Shown piece after piece: positions 25,419 through 35,122 of a DNA stretch of 64,000 bases. The notes under the pieces are model-generated. The model saw only the letters and a program-made list of their open reading frames with translations, was not told the origin of the DNA and did not search any database. Positions within the stretch are counted from its first letter, which is position 1. Every line of letters begins with the position of its first letter. Source of the stretch: CAYFUF01 sp964346245. Lineage in GTDB: Bacteria; Bacillota; Clostridia; Tissierellales; Peptoniphilaceae. Position numbers and translations under genes: made by a program. The stretch is from positions 8,189 through 72,188 of the forward strand of contig CAYFUF010000003.1 of assembly GCA_964346245.1 (NCBI GenBank), in the 5' to 3' direction.

Positions 25419-26423
25419 TTATTCAGTTAAGCTAGCTAAATATTCCAAGGTACGAACCAGCTGACTGACATAACCATACTCATTATCATACCAAGCAGAG
25501 ATTTCAATAATCTGTTCACCGTCTGCTTCCACGATAGTAGTTTGCGTAGCATCAAAGATACCACCCTGAGTACTGCCTAAAATGTCCGCCGATACTATTG
25601 GGTCTTCCGTATAACCATAAGAATCAGTTACGGCAGCCTTCATTGCCTCATTGATTTCCTCGACGGTCACTTTCTTTTCTAAGGTACAAGTCACCAAGGT
25701 AATTGAACCATCAATGACTGGAACTCGTAAAGCTGTACCATCGATCTTGCCATCCAATTCAGGAAGAACAAGACCAATAATCCTGGCTGCACCGGTTGTT
25801 GTTGGAATAATTGAAAGAGCAGCTGCCCGCTCTCTTCTCCAATCATCGTCCTTTGGAGGGGCATCCTGTAAAGCTTGATTTCCGGTATAAGCATGAACGG
25901 TCTTTAGTACAGCATTCTTAATGCCAAAGCTATCATTCAATACTTTTACCATAGGGGCCAAGCAGTTGGTCGTACAGGAAGAATTGGAAACGATAAGCTC
26001 ATCTCCAATCGTCTCGTGGTTAATACCATAAACTACCGTTTTCATATCCTTGCTGCCTGGTGCAGAAATCAATACTCTCTTTGCACCACTATCGAGGTGG
26101 TCCTGGGCCTTCTCCTTTTTGGTATAAACGCCAGTACAATCAAGCACGACATCTACACCCAAAGCAGCCCAGTCAATATTCTTAACATCTCTTTCACCTA
26201 AGATTTGAATTCTTTTGCCGTCAATAACCAAGGCATCATCTTCTGTTTCCACCGTCCCCTGGTAATTACCATGAGCAGTGTCATACTTAAAGATATAAGC
26301 CAGCTGGTCCGTTGTTCTTGTTACATTGATAGCCACGACTTCAATACTCTCGGAAGACTCTAAGATTCTCCGTAAAGCCAAGCGTCCAATACGTCCAAAA
26401 CCATTGATAGCAACTTTCTTCAT
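25419..26423 (-). CDS. Glyceraldehyde-3-phosphate dehydrogenase, second copy
   Basis: 334 residues with the complete GAPDH fold: GFGRIGRLALRR, catalytic Cys150 in SNSSCTTNC and the usual His-containing TVHAYTGNQ region. The nucleotide-binding loop reads AINVTRTTD, so the Asp that holds the NAD ribose in glycolytic GAPDH is Val34, with Arg36 close by. In known enzymes this kind of change goes with NADP use (GapB-like, anabolic direction); here that is inference. It lies 73 bases after the first gap gene and 60 before pgk, with GGAGG upstream. Confidence 0.93.
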   Translation of the reverse strand: MKKVAINGFGRIGRLALRRILESSESIEVVAINVTRTTDQLAYIFKYDTAHGNYQGTVETEDDALVIDGKRIQILGERDVKNIDWAALGVDVVLDCTGVYTKKEKAQDHLDSGAKRVLISAPGSKDMKTVVYGINHETIGDELIVSNSSCTTNCLAPMVKVLNDSFGIKNAVLKTVHAYTGNQALQDAPPKDDDWRRERAAALSIIPTTTGAARIIGLVLPELDGKIDGTALRVPVIDGSITLVTCTLEKKVTVEEINEAMKAAVTDSYGYTEDPIVSADILGSTQGGIFDATQTTIVEADGEQIIEISAWYDNEYGYVSQLVRTLEYLASLTE

Positions 26424-26496
26424 TACTTCCTCCCTTTTTATTAAGATAACATCATCTGTGAGGGGATCCGTCTAACTAGGTGAAAGATTGCGGGTC

Positions 26497-27498
26497 TTAC
26501 TTGCTAGCCATGTGCTCTAGGGTGCGGATAAGTTGGCAAGTATAGCCATACTCATTGTCGTACCAAGCAACAGTCTTTACAAGCTGATTTCCATCAACTT
26601 CCACTATTTTAGTTAGCGTAGCGTCGAAAATAGATCCTGGAGTAGTTCCAATAATATCAGCTGAGGTAATCTCATCAGTGTTGTAAGCGAAGGAATCAGT
26701 TGCAGCTGCCTTCATTGCTTCATTTACTTCCTCTACAGTTACTTTTTTGTCGAGGACAGAGTAAATCTCACTGATAGATCCGGTTGCAGTTGGTACACGT
26801 AAAGCAGTACCATCGATTTTTCCATTGACTGCAGGGATAACCTTACCTACTGCCTTAGCGGCGCCAGTACTTGTTGGAACGATATTTTGGGCTGCAGCAC
26901 GACCACGGCGGAAGTCATTGCTCTTATTTGGCGTATCTTGAATTGCTTGATTTGCCGTATAAGAGTGGATAGTAGACATTTGTGCACTAACAAGACCAAA
27001 CTCATCATTAAGGACCTTAACGACTGGTGCGATACAGTTAGTCGTGCAAGAAGCACCTGATACAACAAGTTCAGAGCCGTCTAGCGAGTCTTCATTGACA
27101 CCATAAACGATAGTCTTCATTTCACCCTTACCAGGTGCAGATAGAAGAACCTTCTTTGCTCCAGCATCAATGTGAGCCTGAGCTTTGTCTCTGTCATTGT
27201 AGTGACCAGTACATTCAAGTACGATATCTACTTCAAGTTCTCCCCAAGGTAGTTTAGAGGCATCTGGTTCAGCATAGAGTTTGATTTCATCTCCATTAAC
27301 TGTCAGCGTATCACCAGAAAACTCAACGTCCCCATCAAAGCGTCCTTGCATTGTGTCATATTTGAATAGGTAACTTAAGAATTCTCCATCTACCAGGTCG
27401 TTAATCGCAACAACATCGAAGTTCTCCAATGTTTGCATGCGACGTAGGGCTAGTCGTCCAATACGACCAAAACCATTAATTGCTACTTTTGTTGTCAT
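26497..27498 (-). CDS. gapA: Glyceraldehyde-3-phosphate dehydrogenase, NAD type
   Basis: 333 residues, with GFGRIGRLALRR, Asp34 in AINDLVDG (the NAD-ribose ligand) and catalytic Cys151 in SGASCTTNC. These features fit the glycolytic, NAD-dependent enzyme making 1,3-bisphosphoglycerate. The start is the ATG at 27496-27498, four bases after AGGAGG; the longer in-frame reading (27 more codons) has no ribosome-binding site and no family match. It is the first gene of the glycolytic cluster. No cggR-type repressor gene is nearby. Confidence 0.95.
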   Translation of the reverse strand: MTTKVAINGFGRIGRLALRRMQTLENFDVVAINDLVDGEFLSYLFKYDTMQGRFDGDVEFSGDTLTVNGDEIKLYAEPDASKLPWGELEVDIVLECTGHYNDRDKAQAHIDAGAKKVLLSAPGKGEMKTIVYGVNEDSLDGSELVVSGASCTTNCIAPVVKVLNDEFGLVSAQMSTIHSYTANQAIQDTPNKSNDFRRGRAAAQNIVPTSTGAAKAVGKVIPAVNGKIDGTALRVPTATGSISEIYSVLDKKVTVEEVNEAMKAAATDSFAYNTDEITSADIIGTTPGSIFDATLTKIVEVDGNQLVKTVAWYDNEYGYTCQLIRTLEHMASK

Positions 27499-27587
27499 AA
27501 TTCCTCCTAAAAATTTACATATATATCCAGCAAACACGAATAGGTTTCTCGAAAAATGTAAGACTGGGAAGGCGTCCATTCTTCGAT

Positions 27588-27632
27588 ATCACTATACAGT
27601 GATCGCTTGATGTTAGAACCCCCTTGATTATA
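27588..27632 (-). promoter_or_regulatory. Candidate promoter and operator of the gap cluster
   Basis: On the minus strand a consensus TATAAT lies at 27627-27632 (its -35, TGGATT at 17 bases, is poor). About 20 bases downstream is the inverted repeat ATCACT-N4-AGTGAT (27588-27603), suited to a repressor. The rest of 27499-27722 shows no gene. Confidence 0.4.
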
Positions 27633-27722
27633 ACCATTTTTGGCAAGATAATCCACTAGTTAAGCCTTTTGGCGCTTTAATGAAGTCTTTTTAACTCGCT
27701 ACCATGATTAAATCACCACTTA

Positions 27723-28664
27723 TTATTTCCCACTTTCAGATGAATCTAACTCTGTTGTAGGATCAACCTCTTCGATGGTTACACCATCAGTCTCTTCCTC
27801 CCCAACCTTTTCAACCTCAGCATTGGCAACTAGCTCTTGTAAGTAAGCTTGATAAGATTGTTGAGTCATTTCTTGGGCGATGTTTTCTTTCAATGAGTCA
27901 AAATCATTATTCATTTTCTCCAAGCGAATAATGTGATAACCGAATTCACTTTGAACAGGTTCACTGATCTCCCCTTCTTCCATGTTGAGTAGCGCTTCTT
28001 GAAATTCTGGGACGTATACATTAGGGGCTGATTCGCCAAGGTTACCACCATTCAAAGCGGAACCGGTATCAAGGGAAAGTTCAGTGGCAAGAGCCGCAAA
28101 ATCTTCTCCATTAGCTAATCTCTCTTCGACTGCTTTCGCCTCATCTTCTGTTGCTACTAAGATATGGCTAGCTTCAACTGTAACCAGGTTGGCCTTGTTT
28201 TGATCAAAATAGTCCTTCATTTCATCATCAGAAGGAGTATGGTTCTCCAGATACCACTCATTGTGCTTGCGGTATATGGTCTCATAACGAAGGCTGGTCT
28301 TTATCTGATCATCGGTAATACCCATTTCTGTGAGAAAGTCTTCGTAGGCTTCCTCGCCGCCTCTATTAGTGACCAGATTTTCGTAGTCCGCTTGATAATC
28401 ATCATCAGCAATTTCTACATTGTTTTCTTCCAGCTCCGCAAGCATAGCTGCTTCAGTGATGAGCGAATTCTCAATAGATGCAGGAAGCTTGTACTGAATC
28501 GCTAGCATCTTTGAATACATGTCTAACTGGGAGTCATAGGTTTCCTGACTGATTACCTTACCTTCGACAACAGCGAAGTCTCCACCGTCACCAGTTTTCT
28601 CTCCACCACAACTTGTGAGTATAAGCCCTGCAGCTAATACAACACCTACAAATCTCTTATTCAT
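27723..28664 (-). CDS. prsA: PrsA-type foldase lipoprotein
   Basis: 313 residues. It starts with a lipoprotein signal (MNKRFVGVVLAAGLILTSC, lipid-modified Cys19), so it is anchored outside the membrane. A SurA_N-like helical domain and a parvulin rotamase domain (about residues 165-255, VEASHILVATEDEAKAVEER, GGNLGESAPNVYVPEFQEALL, SEFGYHIIRL) follow. Such proteins fold secreted proteins and PBPs. Its start overlaps the mfd stop by eight bases; mfd followed by a foldase is common in Clostridia. Confidence 0.92.
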   Translation of the reverse strand: MNKRFVGVVLAAGLILTSCGGEKTGDGGDFAVVEGKVISQETYDSQLDMYSKMLAIQYKLPASIENSLITEAAMLAELEENNVEIADDDYQADYENLVTNRGGEEAYEDFLTEMGITDDQIKTSLRYETIYRKHNEWYLENHTPSDDEMKDYFDQNKANLVTVEASHILVATEDEAKAVEERLANGEDFAALATELSLDTGSALNGGNLGESAPNVYVPEFQEALLNMEEGEISEPVQSEFGYHIIRLEKMNNDFDSLKENIAQEMTQQSYQAYLQELVANAEVEKVGEEETDGVTIEEVDPTTELDSSESGK

Positions 28665-31600
28665 TATCGTCCTCTTTCTTTGTTCTAGTTATGTCCTTTA
28701 AGCCTTTCATCAACAGTAGCAAACTTTTAACATCAGCTAGTTTTTTTGGCGTGGACTTTATTTTAAACTTGGGGTCCCCTTGGAAGTCGAATGTAAGAGG
28801 CCCCTCGTAGTTTTCTGAAATCTCCTTTAAGAACTCTACCGAAAACTGCTCGAAGGCATCATATCGCAATTCAACATAATCATTTGCTTCCACAATCTTG
28901 GTAAAACCTAACTCCCCTGCTAGGCGGCGTATGAGCGCAACATCCATAATATTGATTACCGCTTCTGGCATTTCCCCAAAGCGATCAAACAACTCTTCAA
29001 GAATATCCTGATACTCTTCCAGCGTTTCCAAGGAAGCAATCTTACGATACATCGAAATCTTGTCGATGGTGTGAGGAATATAGGAGTCTGCGATATAAGT
29101 GTCGACTTTAATGTCAACCGTAATCCCTTCCAGTCGCTCTCTGTTACTCTTGCCTTTAGCCTTAGCGACAGCGTTCTCCAACATCTTAACATAAAGGTCG
29201 TAACCAACGGACTCAACTTGCCCAGATTGACTTTCCCCAAGTAGGTTACCTGCTCCTCGAAGTTCCAAATCTCTCATGGCAATCTTATAACCAGATCCAA
29301 ATTCGGTAAAGTCTCTGATTGCCTTTAACCTTTTCTCCGATACTTCAGATAATACCTTATTCGCTTCATAGGTAAAGAAGGCATAGGATTTACGGTCGGA
29401 CCGCCCTATCCTGCCTTTGAGCTGATAGAGCTGGGAAAGGCCCATGTGGTCCGCATTATAGATAATCAAGGTGTTCACATTGGCAATATCCATGCCCGTC
29501 TCAATAATGGTAGTTGATAGCAAGATATCGATCTCTCCGGAAACAAAGGCCTCCATGACATTTTCCAATTCCCTGGTCGACATCTTGCCGTGGGCAACAC
29601 CCACAACGGCATCGGGCACCAGTTGGTGAAGATGTTCTTCAATCTTATAGAGGTCGTGGACTCGATTATAGACGAAGTAGATCTGCCCATCCCGATCAAG
29701 CTCCCGTTCAATTGCATTTTGAATGATGCCCGCATCATACTCCAAAATGAAAGTTGTCGTCGGGTACCTCTCCTCCGGTGGTTCTTCTAAAAGACTCATG
29801 TCTCGGATACCCGTAAGCGACATCTGCAGGGTTCTTGGTATAGGCGTAGCAGATAGAGTAAGAACATCTACATTTTCCTTCATCTGCTTGATTTTCTCTT
29901 TGTCCTTGACCCCAAAGCGCTGCTCCTCGTCAATAATAAGCAGGCCTAAATCTTTAAAAGAAATATCTTTTGAAAGCACCCGGTGAGTACCAACAACGAT
30001 ATCGACAGCTCCTCGGTTAAGCGCTTTTATAATTTCCCTCTGCTGGCTAGCGGTCTTAAACCTAGATAAGAATTCAATGCGCATAGGAAAGCCTTGAAAG
30101 CGCTCCTTCATCGTAGCGTAATGCTGCTGAGTTAAAATGGTCGTTGGGCAGAGGAAAGCAACCTGCTTGCCGTCCATCACTGCTTTGAAAGCGGCACGTA
30201 GTGCAACTTCTGTCTTCCCGTAACCTACATCCCCGCAGAGCAACCGGTCCATAGGTTTGGCTTCTTCCATATCTGCTTTAATCTCTTCCACCGCCCTCAG
30301 TTGGGACGGGGTTTCGGTATAAGGGAAAGCATCTTCAAAGGCTTGTTGCCAAGGCGTGTCCTCGGAAAAGGCATAACCTTCAATTTTCGATCGCTTGGCA
30401 TACAATTCCACCAAATCGTCTGCAATCTCGTCGATTGCCTTCTTGACCCTTGCCTTGGAGTTCGTCCACTCTTTCGTCCCCAACGATGATAATTTAGGCG
30501 CCTTGCCGCTGTTGCCAATATACTTGGCAACCAAGTCCATTTCATCCGTCGATACATAAAGGGTGTCTGTGCCGCGGTATTTAATCTCTAGGTAGTCCTT
30601 GGTTACACCCTGGATTTCCATGCTCTTGGTACCTAAGTACTCACCAATACCATAGTTCTCATGAACTACGAAATCGCCAATCTGTAAATCTTGGTAATCG
30701 AAAAGGTTCTTTTTGGGTTTTCGGCTTGCCTTCTTGCGAGACTTCTTGTCCTTGCCGGTAATCTCGAAGTTGGTGACAAATAAGAGTTTGTCGTCAGGTA
30801 AGTGGTAACCCTTAGGATAGTACTTCTCTATAATGACGATATCGCCAGGATCTACATCAATATTGCCATCTTTACTTAGTTTGCAGAAGACGCCGTCTTC
30901 CATTAACCTTCTTTGTAATACCTGTGCTCCTTTACCAGCGAAAATAAGAATTCTATAGGCCGACTTCTTTCGAGCATGGAGAGCCCGTATTAAATCTTCC
31001 CAGCGGTTAGCAAAAGATTCCGCTTCGATGGTTTTCATCTGAATCAATTCGTCCACTTTGATAAGAGGAAGTCGTTTCAGAATCTGGCTGATGTTCACCA
31101 TCGTATGATCAACAAGATGCTTGGTCGTCTCCTTTAGGGGAATTGCCACCTTCTTGTGGCTTGATAATATTTCCCCCTTCTCCAAAAGCTGGCTTATATC
31201 ATCGAAGAGGAAGCGCTCCTTCTCTTGTTCATACTCCAAGATTCTGGCAAAATCATCAAAGATGATGATGGCATTTTTCGGTAAGTAATCGATTATTGAA
31301 GCCTTATCGGTATCATCCAAATAGGGGCTCAACAAGTCATCATTGCTGGTCAGATTCCCTTCCTCCAAGTGGGTAAGTAAGGAGGAAAACTTATCTTGAA
31401 GTTTAATCCGATCTTGCTTTTGTTCATTCTTTTCTAATGACCGAGCGAGTTCCTTGCTCATCCTTTTAATAATTTTCTTATAGGATTCCCCATTAAATTG
31501 CAATTCTTCTGCGGGCTCTATACTAATTTCATCGACATTATCGACGGACCGTTGACTAGTGATATCGAAGAATCGGATGCTATCCACCTCAGTATCAAAG

Positions 31601-32184
31601 AATTCGATCCGGATTGGATTGTCTTTCGCTAACGGATAGATATCGAGCAAGCCACCCCGAATCGAGTATTGCCCCTTGTGCTCTACGGTGCTTACCCGTT
31701 CGTATCGCATTTCAAAAAGCAAGTCAGCTAGATCTTCTAGTTCGATGTCATCTCCGATGGAAAGGTGGACAGTATTTTGATTAAAGCGCTTAGGCGGAGT
31801 AAGATATCGACCCATGGCTGATAAGGTAGTCGAGACAACAAAAGCCTCTTTCTTACTCAGCCTATTCATTACCTGTATGCGTTGGCTCTTGACTTCGGTC
31901 GATAAGCGGTCGATATTATAAAAATTGAACTCTTGTTCGGGATAATACATCGCCCTACCGGGCGCTAAACTCCCGATCTCTTCAGCTACTTGTATTGCCC
32001 TTTGCGAGCGTTCAGACACGACGAAAATGGGTCGATTCAAATGTTCCAGAATGGAAACGAGAATGTGACCCATGCTTTCTTTGACAAGACCATGCAGGTA
32101 TATCTTCTTATTCTTTTCTTGGATTGCTTCCAGCAGATGCCGATAAGAGGCATCTGCTTTTAAGCAATCGGTAATAAAGTTCAT
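28657..32184 (-). CDS. mfd: Transcription-repair coupling factor
   Basis: 1175 residues, full length. Domains in order: UvrB-like N-terminal part, RNA-polymerase-interacting Tudor-like domain (GDFVVHENYGIGEYLG), helicase with Walker A GDVGYGKTE and DEEQ box (LIIDEEQRFG), motif VI-type RIGRSDRKSYAFF, and the C-terminal TRCF domain. It removes RNA polymerase stalled at DNA damage and recruits UvrA. GAGG precedes the ATG. It lies downstream of pth, a conserved order in Bacillota. Confidence 0.97.
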   Translation of the reverse strand: MNFITDCLKADASYRHLLEAIQEKNKKIYLHGLVKESMGHILVSILEHLNRPIFVVSERSQRAIQVAEEIGSLAPGRAMYYPEQEFNFYNIDRLSTEVKSQRIQVMNRLSKKEAFVVSTTLSAMGRYLTPPKRFNQNTVHLSIGDDIELEDLADLLFEMRYERVSTVEHKGQYSIRGGLLDIYPLAKDNPIRIEFFDTEVDSIRFFDITSQRSVDNVDEISIEPAEELQFNGESYKKIIKRMSKELARSLEKNEQKQDRIKLQDKFSSLLTHLEEGNLTSNDDLLSPYLDDTDKASIIDYLPKNAIIIFDDFARILEYEQEKERFLFDDISQLLEKGEILSSHKKVAIPLKETTKHLVDHTMVNISQILKRLPLIKVDELIQMKTIEAESFANRWEDLIRALHARKKSAYRILIFAGKGAQVLQRRLMEDGVFCKLSKDGNIDVDPGDIVIIEKYYPKGYHLPDDKLLFVTNFEITGKDKKSRKKASRKPKKNLFDYQDLQIGDFVVHENYGIGEYLGTKSMEIQGVTKDYLEIKYRGTDTLYVSTDEMDLVAKYIGNSGKAPKLSSLGTKEWTNSKARVKKAIDEIADDLVELYAKRSKIEGYAFSEDTPWQQAFEDAFPYTETPSQLRAVEEIKADMEEAKPMDRLLCGDVGYGKTEVALRAAFKAVMDGKQVAFLCPTTILTQQHYATMKERFQGFPMRIEFLSRFKTASQQREIIKALNRGAVDIVVGTHRVLSKDISFKDLGLLIIDEEQRFGVKDKEKIKQMKENVDVLTLSATPIPRTLQMSLTGIRDMSLLEEPPEERYPTTTFILEYDAGIIQNAIERELDRDGQIYFVYNRVHDLYKIEEHLHQLVPDAVVGVAHGKMSTRELENVMEAFVSGEIDILLSTTIIETGMDIANVNTLIIYNADHMGLSQLYQLKGRIGRSDRKSYAFFTYEANKVLSEVSEKRLKAIRDFTEFGSGYKIAMRDLELRGAGNLLGESQSGQVESVGYDLYVKMLENAVAKAKGKSNRERLEGITVDIKVDTYIADSYIPHTIDKISMYRKIASLETLEEYQDILEELFDRFGEMPEAVINIMDVALIRRLAGELGFTKIVEANDYVELRYDAFEQFSVEFLKEISENYEGPLTFDFQGDPKFKIKSTPKKLADVKSLLLLMKGLKDITRTKKEDDNE

Positions 32185-32232
32185 TCAGGCCTCTTTCTTA
32201 CAGCTAAAAACAGAGACTATTGTGTGAAGCGC

Positions 32233-32817
32233 TTATTCTTCCAGAGAAGTTGCTGACCAACCATTATAAACGTTCATGGCTTCAGCGACATCCTCTTTAA
32301 TGATTATTTCTACAGCATCTGCCGCAGCGACCAACTCCTCTTGAAGAGTACGGATTTCGCTAGTGGCAAACTTTGACAGGACGAAATCGGCAAGGTCCAT
32401 CCGTGGATTCTTCCTGCCTACAGCTATCTTAACCCGGGGGAAATCCATGGAACCCAGCAGATTTACAATTGACTTCAATCCGTTATGGGAACCTGCCGAT
32501 CCTTTTCGCTTAATCCGTATGGTCCCAAAATGAATGTCAACATCGTCACAGATTACGATAATCTCTTCTGGATCCAACTTATAAAAATCGCAAGCAGCCA
32601 CAACGGACCGGCCTGATAGGTTCATGAACGTTTGGGGTTTCATAAAGACAACTTTTTCATTGTTGATTCTAGTTTCACCGACAAGAGCGTTCCATTTGAC
32701 TAAATTAACAGGACATGAATAGCGTTCGGCTAAGATATCAATGGTCATAAAGCCTACATTGTGCCTTGTCTGCTCATATTTTTTTCCTGGATTTCCTAGT
32801 CCGACTATTAAATACAT
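32233..32817 (-). CDS. pth: Peptidyl-tRNA hydrolase
   Basis: 194 residues with the family's start (LIVGLGNPGKKYEQTRHNVGF, catalytic His in RHNVGF), the conserved FMKPQTFMNLSG, the catalytic Asp in VICDDVDI, and GSAGSHNGLKSI. It releases peptides from drop-off peptidyl-tRNAs. It lies six bases after prs and 48 before mfd. Confidence 0.96.
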   Translation of the reverse strand: MYLIVGLGNPGKKYEQTRHNVGFMTIDILAERYSCPVNLVKWNALVGETRINNEKVVFMKPQTFMNLSGRSVVAACDFYKLDPEEIIVICDDVDIHFGTIRIKRKGSAGSHNGLKSIVNLLGSMDFPRVKIAVGRKNPRMDLADFVLSKFATSEIRTLQEELVAAADAVEIIIKEDVAEAMNVYNGWSATSLEE

Positions 32818-32823
32818 AAAGTC

Positions 32824-33777
32824 CTACTCTTTGAACATGGCAGAAACGGATTCATGATTGTAGATTCGGCGAATTGCCTCAGCCAAAATAGGCGCAATTG
32901 ATAAGGTGACAATCTTGTCAGTATTCTGCTTTTCATCTAGGGGGATAGAATCGGTGACAATACACTTCTTCACAGCTGAATTTTGAATTCTCTCTAGAGC
33001 TGGTCCTGAGAAGACAGGGTGAGTTGCTGTAATGTAAACTTCAGCGGCGCCCTTCTCGACGAGATAATCTGCAGCATTTGTGATTGTACCTGCCGTATCG
33101 ATAATATCGTCGATGATGATACACTTCTTATCCTTGATATCGCCGATAATATCGACAACAGTGGATTCGTTGGGTCTTGGTCTTACTTTCTCAATAATGG
33201 CAATAGGAAGTTCTAGGAGGTGGGAAAAAGCTCTCGCTCTGGTGACTCCACCTAAATCCGGAGAAACGACAACCCATTGTCCTGGTTCATTTTTCACTTG
33301 CTCTTCAAAATAGGTGGATAAGAGGTTACCACCTTGGAAGTGGTCGACTGGAATATCGAAGTAGCCTTGGATTTGTCCTGCATGAAGGTCCAAAGTAATG
33401 ACACGGTCTACTCCTGCTACGGTCAAAATATCAGCAACTAACTTAGCGGTAATCGGTTCTCTTCCACTTGTTTTACGGTCTTGTCTAGCATAGCCATAAT
33501 AAGGCATAACTAGATTTACCGAATTTACTGAAGCTCTCTTAAAGGCATCCACGATAATAATTGCTTCCATTATCGCATCGTTTACTGGTGTACAAGTTGG
33601 CTGCACTAGAAAACAGTCGTAACCTCGCACGGTTTCATTGACTTTTACATTGATTTCACCATCTGAAAAACGTCCAACTTTCATATCACCGAGATGCATC
33701 CCTAGTTCTTTCGCAACGGCTTCTGCTAACTTGGGATTCGCGGTACCACTGAATATTTTCATGCCAACATCGATCAT
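32824..33777 (-). CDS. prs: Ribose-phosphate pyrophosphokinase
   Basis: 317 residues with the PRPP synthetase pattern: FSGTANPKLAEAVA, RQDRKTSGREPITAK, VSPDLGGVTRARAF, and the PRPP-binding loop CIIIDDIIDTAGTI. It makes phosphoribosyl pyrophosphate for nucleotide, His and Trp synthesis. The first ATG has GAGGAGG four bases upstream. It follows the glmU-type gene, a usual neighbour. Confidence 0.97.
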   Translation of the reverse strand: MIDVGMKIFSGTANPKLAEAVAKELGMHLGDMKVGRFSDGEINVKVNETVRGYDCFLVQPTCTPVNDAIMEAIIIVDAFKRASVNSVNLVMPYYGYARQDRKTSGREPITAKLVADILTVAGVDRVITLDLHAGQIQGYFDIPVDHFQGGNLLSTYFEEQVKNEPGQWVVVSPDLGGVTRARAFSHLLELPIAIIEKVRPRPNESTVVDIIGDIKDKKCIIIDDIIDTAGTITNAADYLVEKGAAEVYITATHPVFSGPALERIQNSAVKKCIVTDSIPLDEKQNTDKIVTLSIAPILAEAIRRIYNHESVSAMFKE

Positions 33778-33868
33778 AACGCCTCCTCAAATTTCCCAAC
33801 ATCTTTTCATGCCTATTATAACGCATATATGGCCTTAATAAAATGATGAATAAATAAACACAACACTA

Positions 33869-34984
33869 CTATAGTAAGCCTTGTTTCTTCTTTTTGTCAA
33901 CGTATCCCGAGATGCATTTTTGCTCAGCTCTTTCTAAGGCAAGAGACCCTTTTTCAACTGTTTTCGTAATCGTGGAACCTGCCGCTACGTAAGCTTCCTC
34001 TTGAACAACCACTGGTGCAACGAGGTTTGCGTTCGAACCGATAAAAGCGTTATCTCCGACGCTTGTTCTGTGCTTCTTCTTTCCATCGTAGTTGACAAAG
34101 ATGACACCACAGCCGATGTTAACATTGGCTCCTACGTCTGCATCACCGATGTAAGCTAAGTGACCAGCTTTTGCACCTTCGCCCATAACAGCATTCTTGA
34201 CCTCTACAAAATTGCCGATATGGGCACCTTTTTTGATGTGGGCCTTAGGCCGTAAATGAGAATAGGGTCCGATGTCGGTATCATCTTCCATGATGGACGA
34301 CTCAATGAGTGAGTTTTTGATGACAACATGGTTTCCAATGGTGGAATCGACAATCTTTGAATTATCGTTGATTAGGCAGTTTTCGCCTATAACAGTAGAA
34401 CCAATTATCTCAACATTACCCATAAGCCAAGTCCCCTTGCCAATAGAAGCTGTTGGCTCAATGGTAACTAGCTCTGGGTGGTCAATGCGAACTCCCTCTA
34501 GCATCCAATAGGAAGCTAACAAAAAGCGAATCTCTTTTACTGCTTTAGAAAAGCTGATGAAATCCTCTACATATGTAATCTCGTAGAGATCTTCGATCTC
34601 TTCGTCATCATCACTCAAATAGATTTGTTGACCTAGGAAGGCTGCAGCTTCCTCAAAGCTCTTTCCTTCAAGTTCTGCTAGCTCGCTATCGGTCGTTTTA
34701 AAGGCAATCAGTTGCCCCTTCGTGTTGTAGAAAGCTTTGGCATCATCTTCTTTAAATTCGATAATATCATCGGAATAGATGCCTGGTGTCGCGTCGGATA
34801 GGACAAGGATAGGTTCTTTATTCTCTTGACCACTGAATGAAGAAATTAGCGTAAACTCCGCCTCTAAGCAGGCCTCCTCTACATAAACCTCCATGTCCAG
34901 ACCTAATATCTTGACCAAATCAGCTTGTTTTTCTTCCTCAAAATGTCTAGTAAAATCAGAAGCTAATAATAAAATCTTATTCAT
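33869..34984 (-). CDS. glmU: GlmU-type acetyltransferase with shortened N-terminal domain
   Basis: 371 residues, about 85 fewer than normal GlmU. From residue 160 on it is a regular GlmU: linker ASYWMLEGVRI, left-handed beta-helix, GAHIGNFVEVK, likely catalytic His275 in AGHLAYIGDA, and NYDGKKKHRT. That half acetylates glucosamine-1-phosphate. The first 160 residues lack the uridylyltransferase signature LAAGxGTRM and much of that domain; only the last part (EDLYEITYVEDFISFSKAVKEIR region) resembles its end. UDP-GlcNAc synthesis would need another enzyme. The ATG at 34982-34984 has GGGGAG upstream, and the reading is uninterrupted. The position before prs is the usual glmU locus. Confidence 0.82.
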   Translation of the reverse strand: MNKILLLASDFTRHFEEEKQADLVKILGLDMEVYVEEACLEAEFTLISSFSGQENKEPILVLSDATPGIYSDDIIEFKEDDAKAFYNTKGQLIAFKTTDSELAELEGKSFEEAAAFLGQQIYLSDDDEEIEDLYEITYVEDFISFSKAVKEIRFLLASYWMLEGVRIDHPELVTIEPTASIGKGTWLMGNVEIIGSTVIGENCLINDNSKIVDSTIGNHVVIKNSLIESSIMEDDTDIGPYSHLRPKAHIKKGAHIGNFVEVKNAVMGEGAKAGHLAYIGDADVGANVNIGCGVIFVNYDGKKKHRTSVGDNAFIGSNANLVAPVVVQEEAYVAAGSTITKTVEKGSLALERAEQKCISGYVDKKKKQGLL

Positions 34985-35063
34985 ACTCTCCCCTTTCACA
35001 TAAGCAAACTGCTCTTCATTATTATACTCATTATTTATTGGGTATTGGTTAAATTTCAATAAG

Positions 35064-35092
35064 TCTACAATACAGGCGACTTATGATATAAT
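35064..35092 (+). promoter_or_regulatory. Extended -10 promoter of murC
   Basis: TCTACA (35064-35069), 17 bases, then TGA-TATAAT (-10 at 35087-35092) precede the murC start by 30 bases. The TGn extension compensates for the weak -35. Confidence 0.7.
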
Positions 35093-35122
35093 TTACAACT
35101 AGAGTAGATATAAGGAGAGAGT

